From contig NZ_JAKNHJ010000015.1 in assembly GCF_022133705.1 (NCBI RefSeq), positions 1 to 64,000 on the forward strand: a DNA stretch of 64,000 nt. Direction: 5' to 3'. A program made the position numbers and the translations under genes. Numbering within the stretch: position 1 is the first letter of the stretch; every line of letters starts with the position of its first letter. The DNA comes from Varibaculum cambriense. Its GTDB lineage: Bacteria; Actinomycetota; Actinomycetes; Actinomycetales; Actinomycetaceae. Below the pieces are notes generated by a model. The model was not told where the DNA came from, did not search any database, and worked only from the letters and a program-made list of their open reading frames with translations. Positions 8,856-15,902 of the stretch are shown piece after piece.

Positions 8856-9181
8856 TACCGTATTCCTTTCTGCGTTGTTCGCTTCACAGCACAATCAAGC
8901 GCCTCCCACTCGCGGCGCATCTGCAATAAGCGATTCTTCCCAGATTTTGCGAGCTTATAAATCTTCCTCGGCGGCCCTACCGGAGACTCCTGCCAAGCCG
9001 TAACTACCAACCCTGATTTACGTAGCCGCGCAAGCAGCGGATATAACGTACCCGTCGAAATCTCCAACCCCGCTTCCTCACGAAAACGCTCTACAAGCTG
9101 CCCCCCGTAAGAAGGACGAGACGAAAGCAATCCAAGGACAACCAGTTCAACAGCGCCCTTGCGTAACTGTGACTCAGACAC
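8855..9181 (-). CDS. PadR family transcriptional regulator
   Basis: A 108-residue winged-helix regulator. It has the PadR opening (ESQLRKGAVELVVLGLLS), the SYGGQLVERF helix, the TLYPLLARLRKSGLV recognition region and a wing PRKIYKLAKSG. The GTG at 9181 follows AGGAGG by five bases and fits the usual family start, so the ATG at 9214 was not used. It is first in the operon with the DUF5808 protein, the PLDc_N protein and the ABC-2 transporter, and probably represses all of them in response to a ligand. A likely operator and promoter lie just upstream. Confidence 0.9.
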   Translation of the reverse strand: MSESQLRKGAVELVVLGLLSSRPSYGGQLVERFREEAGLEISTGTLYPLLARLRKSGLVVTAWQESPVGPPRKIYKLAKSGKNRLLQMRREWEALDCAVKRTTQKGIR

Positions 9182-9201
9182 CAGCCCCTCCTTGCTTAAC
9201 C

Positions 9202-9219
9202 ATGTTCCTTGCATAACAT
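9202..9219 (-). promoter_or_regulatory. Putative PadR operator
   Basis: ATGTT at 9202-9206 and AACAT at 9215-9219 form an inverted repeat with 8 bases between. PadR proteins typically bind ATGT/ACAT half-sites 8-10 bases apart. The site overlaps the -10 region of the promoter and lies 21-38 bp before the PadR start, which fits autorepression. Confidence 0.6.
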
Positions 9220-9246
9220 ACTACCGCGTGTCTAAAAGTCTAGCAA
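9218..9246 (-). promoter_or_regulatory. Promoter of the padR-ABC operon
   Basis: On the minus strand TTGCTA (9246-9241) and TAGTAT (9223-9218) are separated by 17 bp, giving a plausible sigma-70 type promoter. The -10 overlaps the ATGTT/AACAT operator. Confidence 0.55.
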
Positions 9247-9261
9247 CTACTTTTCTGCTAG

Positions 9262-9351
9262 GACGTCAAGTCTGATAAGTACCCTTTTGCGTTACCTAGT
9301 ATGATGTTTTCCCTTTTCAGGTAGGGTTTTAGGGTTTAACTCGTTAACGGA
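9262..9351 (+). repeat. Dispersed intergenic repeat, copy 2
   Basis: It begins GACGTC, runs through GATAAGTACCCTTTTGCGTTA, and continues with a block closely matching 6073-6136, including GATGTTTTCCC and GGGTTTAACT. It lies just upstream of the PadR operon, in the same orientation as copy 1. Confidence 0.75.
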
Positions 9352-9541
9352 GATGAAAAATGCGGCTCTCTGATTCGCAAATAACGCTGTTCTAGTGGTG
9401 TCGGTATGAGTTCTTTTAGCTCACTTTCAAGGCCAATCTTCAAACCGAAAGATGAATCAGCCATGGGCGTTTACCTTTCTTTCCGGTAACGACAGTTATG
9501 GGATAATCAGTGAACGAGCACGTAAAAGGGAAAGGGCGTAT

Positions 9542-9727
9542 ATGGGAAAGAGCAATGCGCGAGTGCGTAACTGGTTAATGCTGGTAGCCGTTGGGCTATT
9601 ATTTGCAGCTATCTGTTTTGCTATTTTCGGGTTCACGCACGTGATTTCACCGGTCACCGCTATCGGAAATGCTGCTGGTTTTCTGATAACTAGCCTGGTT
9701 GCAGGTTTTTTCGCGCTGCGTAAATGA
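9542..9727 (+). CDS. Small two-helix membrane protein
   Basis: About 61 residues with two hydrophobic segments (about 10-30 and 38-57) and a basic start MGKSNARVRN. The ATG at 9542 was chosen over 9452 because it follows an A/G-rich stretch (AAAGGGAAAGGG) and the longer form would add a charged leader. It overlaps the next gene by 4 nt (ATGA). I do not recognise a family. Its coupling to the hydrolase gene suggests the two are co-expressed. Confidence 0.5.
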   Translation: MGKSNARVRNWLMLVAVGLLFAAICFAIFGFTHVISPVTAIGNAAGFLITSLVAGFFALRK

Positions 9728-10347
9728 GCGATGCGCAAAAGGTAGTGTTCTTGCACGGGTTGGGTGAAACCCGTGATGTTTGGAACCCAGTAATAAAACA
9801 GCTGCCACAAACCGAGTGCATATCTCTAGACGTTTTGAGAACGAAACCACCGCTGGCTTGCTGGTCGCTCGAAGACGTATGTACCCAGATTGCTGACTCT
9901 CTGACCGAACCAGTTCACTTGGTCGGGTTATCGTTGGGTGCAGTGATTGCTTTAAATATCGCGCTCACCCATCCAGATAAGGTGTCTTCACTGTTTGTTT
10001 CAGCTCCGCAAGCTAAACCCCCAAAACTGTTGATGAATCTGCAAAAGACACTAATGCGAGTTCTACCAACAAAATGGGTCTGTCCGCCGCAGCTTAGCAA
10101 ACCTGAGCTGGTGGGCGTGCTCGATAGTTTGAAAGATTTAGACCTTACTTCGCAGCTTCCAGCTTTAGCGATGCCCGTAACTGTGGTTTGCGGCAGCAAA
10201 GATAAAGCAAACCTGCCTGCAGCCCGCAAAATCGCCGGTCTTATCCCCACAGCTCACCTAGAAGTGATCCAAGGTGCAGGGCACCAGTGGCACGCCGCCC
10301 ATCCTCAGCTATTCGCCTGTTATCTCACGAAACATTTAGATCGCTAA
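9724..10347 (+). CDS. Alpha/beta hydrolase
   Basis: The 207 residues form a compact alpha/beta hydrolase. An oxyanion-type motif HGLG is at about 11-14. The nucleophile is Ser70 in GLSLG, the acid Asp160 in GSKD and the base His187 in GAGHQWH. Similarity to BioH/MenH-like esterases is general and no substrate can be assigned. The gene starts within the stop of the small membrane protein gene. Its stop codon overlaps the stop of the -1 frame of the phage gene on the other strand (10344-10347), so the phage remnant abuts it exactly. Confidence 0.8.
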   Translation: MSDAQKVVFLHGLGETRDVWNPVIKQLPQTECISLDVLRTKPPLACWSLEDVCTQIADSLTEPVHLVGLSLGAVIALNIALTHPDKVSSLFVSAPQAKPPKLLMNLQKTLMRVLPTKWVCPPQLSKPELVGVLDSLKDLDLTSQLPALAMPVTVVCGSKDKANLPAARKIAGLIPTAHLEVIQGAGHQWHAAHPQLFACYLTKHLDR

Positions 10348-10547
10348 ACCCCAGCAGGAATAATATCGTCGATAAACCAGATGCGTTTCGGCTGGGCTCT
10401 GCCGGTTTCGATACGCCAGCAATCCACCAGGTCCAATAGTTCACCGAATATGGTCAGCTCGATTTGCATGCGGGTCAGTCCCAGGTGGGCGAGCCCGATA
10501 TAGGTCAGGCGGGTAAAGATTGCCTCGTCACTATCTATTAAGTGTCC
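10344..10547 (-). CDS. Phage tail assembly chaperone, -1 frameshift extension
   Basis: The frame one base back from the upstream tail gene stays open for 67 codons after an AAAAAGG run (10552-10546) and ends with TAG at 10344. It has no start codon of its own and reads as coherent protein (for example RLTYIGLAHLGL, then PKRIWFIDDIIPAG). Tailed phages commonly make a second tail assembly chaperone by -1 frameshifting at this point (the G/GT arrangement). The fused product would be about 206 residues. Slippage has not been tested; the heptamer G-AAA-AAG is close to, but not an ideal, X-XXY-YYZ site. Confidence 0.6.
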   Translation of the reverse strand, partial: GHLIDSDEAIFTRLTYIGLAHLGLTRMQIELTIFGELLDLVDCWRIETGRAQPKRIWFIDDIIPAGV

Positions 10548-10963
10548 TTTTTCTTGGTTTGCCCTTTTGGGTCTGGGGTCTCGGTCATGATTGCTCGCCG
10601 GGTGCCGCGTTGGAGTGCCTGGGCGATAGCCTCTCGGTAGTCAGCTAAATCTGCAGGCACAGTTAGTAACTCCACTGCTTCTGCGGTCAGCTCTGGGCGC
10701 TTATCGTCTGGATGGGTGAGGTTGTGTATTTGTACGGACTGGTTAGCGAGCAGGGCGATAAGCCAGATTACCTCACCGAGTGACTTATCCATATCTTCGC
10801 TAGTTTCCAGGGCTTGACCTAAATGTTCTAGCCCTCCGTAACGTTGAGCTATAAGGCGGGTCGCGCGGGTAGTCAGGACGAGTTCGTATTCTTGACCTGC
10901 GATAGTGATTGTCGCGCTTTTCAAAGAGGTACTTGCCGGGCTGGTTTGGGTTTTCGCTGTCAT
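10538..10963 (-). CDS. Phage tail assembly chaperone
   Basis: The 141 residues contain an N-terminal beta-rich part (TITIAGQEYELVLTTRATRL) and a helical part, as in Siphoviridae tail assembly chaperones. It lies directly downstream of a major tail protein gene, the standard phage order. The lysine-rich end GQTKKKDT is encoded by an A-rich run where -1 frameshifting is likely. No capsid, terminase, portal, tape measure or lysis genes lie nearby, so this is a leftover of a prophage rather than a complete one. Confidence 0.7.
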   Translation of the reverse strand: MTAKTQTSPASTSLKSATITIAGQEYELVLTTRATRLIAQRYGGLEHLGQALETSEDMDKSLGEVIWLIALLANQSVQIHNLTHPDDKRPELTAEAVELLTVPADLADYREAIAQALQRGTRRAIMTETPDPKGQTKKKDT

Positions 10964-10978
10964 GGCTTACCTGCTGTT

Positions 10979-11587
10979 CTAGTTGTTTGTCGGTTTAGGG
11001 CTGGTTGTAGCGGCAGGCTCATACACCTGGGTGTACCAGCCAGTAATGGTTTCAGGCTTTACGCCGACCGCTCCTTCGGTGACTTCGGCTTTCCATGGAT
11101 GCTTGCCGGTAGCGTCTGGTTTGTTACGCCGCAGGATTGTGCCCTCAATACTCGGGGTAGAGAACGTGATCGAATCAGCTTTGGTTGCCAGCGTGGTTCC
11201 CGGCAGAGCAAATTTGACGCGGTAAAGCCAAAAATACTGGTACTTCCCGTTAGAGTGTGCAGCTCTAAAACCAATAGCCACGGGTGCGCCACCATCCTCA
11301 GAAGTGCTGATAAGTACCCCGTTGGCGTCCAGTCTCGCACCAGTTAAGGCAGCTGCAGCCTCTGCCCCGAGATCATCAACCCCAAGAGTGAGCGTTCCAG
11401 ATTTGAATTCCTTGACAATCTCGGATGCCCCGTCATCGGCATACAAAATTGCCTCAGCCACCTCCACAGACAATTCTGCAGATATTGCTTTAGCGAGCGG
11501 TTTAGGAACGGCATAGGTTTCCTCACCGCTAGTGGGATCTTCGCTAATGCTCGCGTAGTAGAGCTTGTCTAAACCAATAGTTGCCAT
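10979..11587 (-). CDS. Phage major tail protein (phi13-type tail tube)
   Basis: The 202 residues start ATIGLDKLYYASISED, with the G-L-D/L-Y-Y-A opening of phi13-type major tail proteins. They continue with a beta-rich body containing a conserved glycine- and threonine-rich region (FKSGTLTLGVDDLGAEAAAA) and a C-terminal ITGWYTQVYEP. RBS GGAGAAACATC precedes the ATG. It is followed by the tail assembly chaperone. These two genes are the only phage structural genes seen, isolated between a hydrolase and a VanZ-like gene. Domestication (a tail-like particle) is unlikely without the remaining tail genes. Confidence 0.75.
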   Translation of the reverse strand: MATIGLDKLYYASISEDPTSGEETYAVPKPLAKAISAELSVEVAEAILYADDGASEIVKEFKSGTLTLGVDDLGAEAAAALTGARLDANGVLISTSEDGGAPVAIGFRAAHSNGKYQYFWLYRVKFALPGTTLATKADSITFSTPSIEGTILRRNKPDATGKHPWKAEVTEGAVGVKPETITGWYTQVYEPAATTSPKPTNN

Positions 11588-11647
11588 GATGTTTCTCCTT
11601 TTGGGTAGTAATTTTCGTTAGATGTCATCGAGAGATAGAATTGGGGC

Positions 11648-12160
11648 ATGAGAGAGAAAACGCGACGCTTGACCTATGCAGTGTTCGGGATTTATCTGCT
11701 CTTGTTGTTGTGGATGGTGCTGTTCAAATTCGCCACCAGCGTTGACGACATACTGAGCATGCGGCATGCGCGCTACTTAAATCTGATCCCATTTACAGAT
11801 TCTGCGAATCTTTACGGGTCGAACTTCTTTGATGAGATCGTGGTCAACTTCCTTATTTTCATCCCGTTTGGCTTGTACATGAGGATGTTGTTGAAACGGC
11901 GCTCATGGTTAATTCAATTGCTCCCACCGTTTTTAGCAAGCGTGGCATTCGAGGTCGTTCAGTACGTTTTCGCTATTGGGGTCAGCGATATCACCGATGT
12001 CATAATGAACACTGCTGGAGCCGCTACTGGCTTAGTAGTTTTTGCTCTGCTAGCCAGATTCTGGCCTGAAAAGAGCGAAAAAGTCATTAACGTCATCGGG
12101 TTAGTCCTGGAGATCTTGTTCATCGGATTTTTGACTTTCCTGATCATTGCAAACTCTTAA
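11648..12160 (+). CDS. VanZ-like family membrane protein
   Basis: A 170-residue protein with four or five membrane helices. The VanZ-like hallmarks are NLIPF (about 45), NFLIFIPFGLYM (about 76) and an acidic block FEVVQYVFAIGVSDITDV followed by NTAGAATG. VanZ itself gives low-level teicoplanin resistance; most chromosomal homologues have no known role. It stands alone, divergent from the phage genes and before a gap. Confidence 0.85.
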   Translation: MREKTRRLTYAVFGIYLLLLLWMVLFKFATSVDDILSMRHARYLNLIPFTDSANLYGSNFFDEIVVNFLIFIPFGLYMRMLLKRRSWLIQLLPPFLASVAFEVVQYVFAIGVSDITDVIMNTAGAATGLVVFALLARFWPEKSEKVINVIGLVLEILFIGFLTFLIIANS

Positions 12161-12472
12161 GGACAGGCTCTAAAACTCGAAACATCGATGGAATAGTGGT
12201 GAAAACCGGTATCCGCCTCGTATCCGATATAGCGGATTCCTGGGAGAAGCCTGTGTACTGTGAAGGGCGATAGCTAGTTCATTGGTAGTGCAGTATTTGA
12301 TGTAGTCGTACCAGTTGTTTGGGAAGCTCTGGATATAGTGGATCTTCTTGTATTTATTGGAAAATCGCAGGAAATAGAGGGAGAGGCTGAAAGGCTTTGC
12401 TCTTAGCTGGATGCCTTGCGATTTTGGGAAATATTTTATGAGTATTGATGATTTCTCTTGTTCACGGGTTCG
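12161..12472. other. Intergenic region; possible decayed coding sequence
   Basis: No gene is supported. On the minus strand a frame of about 100 codons stays open (in phase with the TetR stop, ending with TAG near 12170) and contains segments such as KIHYIQSFPNNWYDYIKY, but it has no start codon and I recognise no family. It may be the tail of a lost gene. Confidence 0.35.
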
Positions 12473-13174
12473 TTAGGCGTTTTCGCGAGGCAAGATTGCT
12501 ATCTCTAAACCGGCGAGTACGACTTCTATGATGATTTCAAAGTATTCCTGACTCATGCGGTCTTCGTTTTTCGGGTTGGCTAGCGGAATTAAGTAGCCCT
12601 GGATGATGTCAGCCAGCGTTGTGGAGCAGACAGCTAGGGGCTGAAGTTGGGTAATCATTTGGCCTAGGTCGTGGCGCTGTTCCTGCTTGGTTGGGCTGCG
12701 CAAGTTGCGAGCAGTAATGCTCCACAGCATCGTGTTGATGATAATTGAGTATGCGATGTGAATGTACTGGCTAAAACCAGCATCCCGTAGTTTTTCGTAA
12801 GCCACCTCCAAGATTGGTATAAACGCGGCGTTCATATGTCCATACATCAGTTTGTCGGTGACTCCGGGGAATTCAAGAAAGACAGGCCTGACATTTTCTG
12901 CTAGGGAGATGAACCAATCTTTCCATTCCAGCTGCTCGTCCGGTAGCTCGATGGTGCTAGTGATCTCGCCTATTACAGAAGCGGTAATGGCGTCACGGTT
13001 TTGGTAATGGTGGTAGATGACAGAGGGAACTACTCCCAGACGCTGCGCAAGGTCACGAATCGACCATTTTTCTAGACCGCACTCTCGGGTCAGTTCCATT
13101 GCGGTGTACATGATCTTTTCCTGCGTCAGCCAGGCGCGTCTACCCGTGTTTACCCGCTTGTCTTTATTCCCCAC
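12473..13174 (-). CDS. TetR family transcriptional regulator
   Basis: A 233-residue regulator. The N-terminal DNA-binding domain (about 17-65) has the helix-turn-helix SIRDLAQRLGVVPSVIYHHY. The C-terminal ligand-binding part (about 80-225) is all helical and resembles the TetR C-terminal class 1 fold. The start is GTG 13174; no strong ribosome site is seen. It is divergent from an MFS efflux gene with a 93-bp intergenic region holding a palindrome, so it most likely represses the pump and itself and is released by the pump's substrate. Confidence 0.88.
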   Translation of the reverse strand: MGNKDKRVNTGRRAWLTQEKIMYTAMELTRECGLEKWSIRDLAQRLGVVPSVIYHHYQNRDAITASVIGEITSTIELPDEQLEWKDWFISLAENVRPVFLEFPGVTDKLMYGHMNAAFIPILEVAYEKLRDAGFSQYIHIAYSIIINTMLWSITARNLRSPTKQEQRHDLGQMITQLQPLAVCSTTLADIIQGYLIPLANPKNEDRMSQEYFEIIIEVVLAGLEIAILPRENA

Positions 13175-13195
13175 GAAAACAGCATACCCTCAACC

Positions 13196-13224
13196 TCGAC
13201 AATACTAGAACATTGTTCTAGTAT
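13196..13224 (+). promoter_or_regulatory. Promoter of the MFS efflux gene
   Basis: TCGACA (13196-13201) and TAGTAT (13219-13224) are 17 bp apart. The palindromic operator covers the spacer and the -10. Confidence 0.5.
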
Positions 13225-13227
13225 TGT
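13199..13227. promoter_or_regulatory. Operator palindrome between tetR and MFS genes
   Basis: Two 13-bp arms, ACAATACTAGAAC (13199-13211) and its exact reverse complement (13215-13227), flank a 3-bp centre. It lies between the divergent tetR and efflux genes and is the obvious TetR binding site. Confidence 0.8.
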
Positions 13228-13267
13228 TTCAGCTTGATTGGCTGCTCACTTTGGAAAGGATGTTTTA

Positions 13268-14491
13268 ATGTGCGCCACTAATGAACGAAACCAGAAAGTC
13301 GAATCAAAAATAACGGGACTGTTTCCCCTGTTTTTGACGGTGTTACTGGCATATATGGGGCAAATGATTCTTAATCCAATTCTGGCTCCGCTATCGCGCG
13401 AAATCGGGCTGAAGGAATGGCACATTGGCGCCACCATTTCGTTAGCAGCCATAATGTTTTCTCTTACCTCCACCAGGTGGGGACGGGTCTCATTGCGATG
13501 GGGATCTCGGCGTATCCTGCTTATTGGCATGCTTGCCGGAATCCTGGCTCTAAGCGGATTCGCTATGGTGGTGTGGCTAGGATTTAAGGGTCTGCTCACC
13601 GGCATAGCGTTGATCATAGGAGTAGTTATAACTAGGGGCGTGCTGTACGGCGGTGCCATCGCATCAGTTTCCCCAGCCGCGCAAACCTACGTTGTGACTC
13701 ATACCTACAATGAGACGCAACGGGTAAAAGGTCTGGGAGTCTTGGGCGCTGCACAAGGATTCTCGTCTATTCTTGGAGCCTTATTGGGCGGCAGCCTTGC
13801 AGCTATAGGAGGTTTCATGATGCCCTTGCTGGTGATGCCTCTGGTCATGCTTTTTGGCGTTGCCGTTTTGCTGCTAACATTCAAACCCACAGGTGGCGAA
13901 GAAAAAGTCGCTCAACCGGCAAAAGTTTCCTATTTTGATTCAAGAGTATTCGTGTTCCTGGCTTGCGGTTTCCTAATGTTTACTGCTTTTTCTACCGTGG
14001 CTACACTTTTCGGCTTTTTACTGCAGGATGTTTTGAAGCTAGCGGCCGGCGCAACAGCAGGGCTCACCGCTTTGTGCATGTCAATAATGGGTGTGGTGAT
14101 GATACTGGCGCAGGCCTTGGTGGCTCCAAGGTTAAACTGGGGTGCTAAAAAGCTCTTTAGAAGAGGATTAATAATCGTTCTTCTCGGGTTACTACTCTTG
14201 GTTTATCCACTAAATCTTGGACTGTTCATCGTGGCCAGCATCTTGACAGGCTTTGGTCTAGGCCTGGCGATGCCTGGCTACAACACGGCGCCTACTTTGC
14301 AAATGAAGCCCGAAGAGCAAGGTGGGCTGGCCGGGTTGATTAATGCTAACAATGGTGCAGCCTATGTAGTGGCACCGATAGCCTCTACCGCACTTTACGG
14401 ACTCTCTCCGTGGCTACCAATGACATGTTGCGCAGTCCTGATAGCTGCGGCAATTTTGCTGAGTTTTTACCATCCCGAGTTCCGCAAATAA
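13268..14491 (+). CDS. MFS drug efflux transporter
   Basis: A 407-residue transporter with 12 predicted helices and a central loop (about 190-215, GEEKVAQPAKVSYFDSR). The loop between helices 2 and 3 carries the MFS motif-A-like RWGRVSLRWGSRRILL. The ATG at 13268 follows GGAAAGGA at good spacing, so the upstream start at 13238 was not used. It is paired with a divergent TetR repressor, as in Tet and other drug exporters. The substrate is not known from sequence. Confidence 0.85.
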   Translation: MCATNERNQKVESKITGLFPLFLTVLLAYMGQMILNPILAPLSREIGLKEWHIGATISLAAIMFSLTSTRWGRVSLRWGSRRILLIGMLAGILALSGFAMVVWLGFKGLLTGIALIIGVVITRGVLYGGAIASVSPAAQTYVVTHTYNETQRVKGLGVLGAAQGFSSILGALLGGSLAAIGGFMMPLLVMPLVMLFGVAVLLLTFKPTGGEEKVAQPAKVSYFDSRVFVFLACGFLMFTAFSTVATLFGFLLQDVLKLAAGATAGLTALCMSIMGVVMILAQALVAPRLNWGAKKLFRRGLIIVLLGLLLLVYPLNLGLFIVASILTGFGLGLAMPGYNTAPTLQMKPEEQGGLAGLINANNGAAYVVAPIASTALYGLSPWLPMTCCAVLIAAAILLSFYHPEFRK

Positions 14492-14527
14492 TCTCTTTAT
14501 GATTAGAAGCAAAAACCATAAAAATTC

Positions 14528-14554
14528 CTGCTAAAGCGGTGTTGACTTTAGCAG
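14528..14554 (+). terminator. Hairpin after the MFS gene
   Basis: CTGCTAAAG (14528-14536) pairs perfectly with CTTTAGCAG (14546-14554) around a 9-nt loop, about 35 nt after the MFS stop codon. There is no T-run, so termination is uncertain. Confidence 0.45.
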
Positions 14555-14652
14555 AACTATGATGTCTAGTCGCTACGAGGTTCAAACAAACTCAAACGTC
14601 TCAAAAACCCCATGCAAACACGGGGTCATTCAGCTCAATCGCTTGTAATGGT

Positions 14653-15351
14653 GTGTATATTCTTCTTGGGAATGACCCTGAAGCTATTGAGAACACTTGG
14701 TGCTATATAGGCAAGACAGAAAACTTTGTTGAGCGCTTACGCGATCATGACAAAAAGAAGCCGCAGTGGGAAAAGGTCGTTATTATCGCTAGCTTGCAAC
14801 GATCTTTTAACGAGGGACATTGGGGCTATTTAGAAGCCCGTCTGGTTGAAATCGCTAAGAATGCTGAGCGCTGTTCTATGCCTGATAACAGGCAAACCCC
14901 TCGGGTTAGGAAGCTTTCTGAAGCGCAACGAGCATCAGCCGAGTCGTTCTTAGATAATGTGAAGCTGATTTTGCCAATCCTGGGAGTCAATGTTTTGCGT
15001 TCCCCAGAAAATACTGTGCAACTAGATAACGCTCAGATAGTTTCTTCACCTATTTTTCATCTACATAAGCAAAAAGATGGGATAGATGCCTCGATGCAGC
15101 TGATTGATGGCGAGTTTTTCCTTCTCAAGGAATCAATCGTGGTTGCTAGCTGGGAAACGAGTAAAGCCAGAAGTCAGGCAACGGTTAACTCCTATACGGC
15201 TAGCGCTAGTCGTCACCAAAAGCTAGTTAGTGATGGTTCAATCCGCATAGAAAATAAGCGGGGCGTGGTCACCCGGGATATTGCTTTTACTTCTCCTTCT
15301 GCGGCGGTTGCCATAGCGTTAGCTACTTCTGCCATTGCTAGAGCGGGTTAG
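14653..15351 (+). CDS. GIY-YIG nuclease family protein with C-terminal DUF4357, probably 5'-truncated
   Basis: The frame reads straight into the GIY-YIG core: VYILLGND, then CYIGKTENFVERLRDHDKKK, and the helix KPQWEKVVII with the catalytic-region glutamate in GYLEARLVEIA (about 62). A DUF4357-like domain is at about 155-232 (KESIVVASWETSKARSQA). Relatives usually carry 50-60 more residues before the GIY strand. Here the frame is open back to a stop at 14560 but offers no good start or ribosome site, only GTG 14653 in the middle of the first strand. So the gene has probably lost its front. Relatives are often called toxin-like or accessory nucleases; no partner is seen. Confidence 0.6.
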   Translation: MYILLGNDPEAIENTWCYIGKTENFVERLRDHDKKKPQWEKVVIIASLQRSFNEGHWGYLEARLVEIAKNAERCSMPDNRQTPRVRKLSEAQRASAESFLDNVKLILPILGVNVLRSPENTVQLDNAQIVSSPIFHLHKQKDGIDASMQLIDGEFFLLKESIVVASWETSKARSQATVNSYTASASRHQKLVSDGSIRIENKRGVVTRDIAFTSPSAAVAIALATSAIARAG

Positions 15352-15371
15352 GCTGGTGCGAAAATAGCTGT

Positions 15372-15893
15372 ATGAATAAAATCGGAGCTTCGCATTTGCC
15401 TGTGTTAGGTGTAGGTCCGATATAGGTTTCGGGTATTTTTATCGTCACGATTGCAGCGAGTCTTGTCCATTTTTTAGGCTGGATCGCAAACGGAACTATC
15501 GGAAATAGTTGGGTGCATAACCTCATGATTGCGGCGGGTCTGGTTGTGATGGTAGTTGCGGTAATCGTGTGGGTTTCAGCTGTTTTTGGCTCTCACATGG
15601 TCGAAAGCGTTAAAACTGGTCAGCTTATGACTAGCGGGATATACGCTTGGGTTAGGCATCCCGTATATTCTTCCTTCCTGCTATTAAACTGCGGTCTGCT
15701 GCTCATACAAGTGAACTGGTGGCTACTAACCCTCCCGTTCATCTATTGGGTGGCGTTGACTGTTTTGATGAAACACACTGAAGAACGCTGGCTTGAAAAT
15801 GAATTCGGGGATGAATACATCCAATACGCTGCCCACGTTAATCGGATTTTTCCTTGGCCGCCCCAACGCCTCACCAAACCCCGAGAGTCATAA
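15372..15893 (+). pseudogene. Isoprenylcysteine/phospholipid methyltransferase-like membrane protein, interrupted by an amber codon
   Basis: From ATG 15372 the frame encodes 174 codons but codon 18 is TAG (15423-15425), in MNKIGASHLPVLGVGPI-stop-VSG. The wording G-V-G-P-I-Y is expected here in relatives, so a Tyr codon has become a stop. Downstream the protein is intact: three or four helices, GIYAWVRHPVYSSFLLL and EERWLENEFGDEYIQY, which form the SAM-binding site of ICMT/PEMT-type methyltransferases. A shorter product could start at GTG 15513 but would lack the first two helices. Convergent with the surface protein pseudogene. Confidence 0.75.
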
Positions 15894-15902
15894 ACTGATC
15901 CG

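Noticed and set aside
12170-12472. A minus-strand open frame continuing after the TetR stop
   Set aside because: It has no start codon and no recognisable family, so it is kept only as a note in the intergenic entry.
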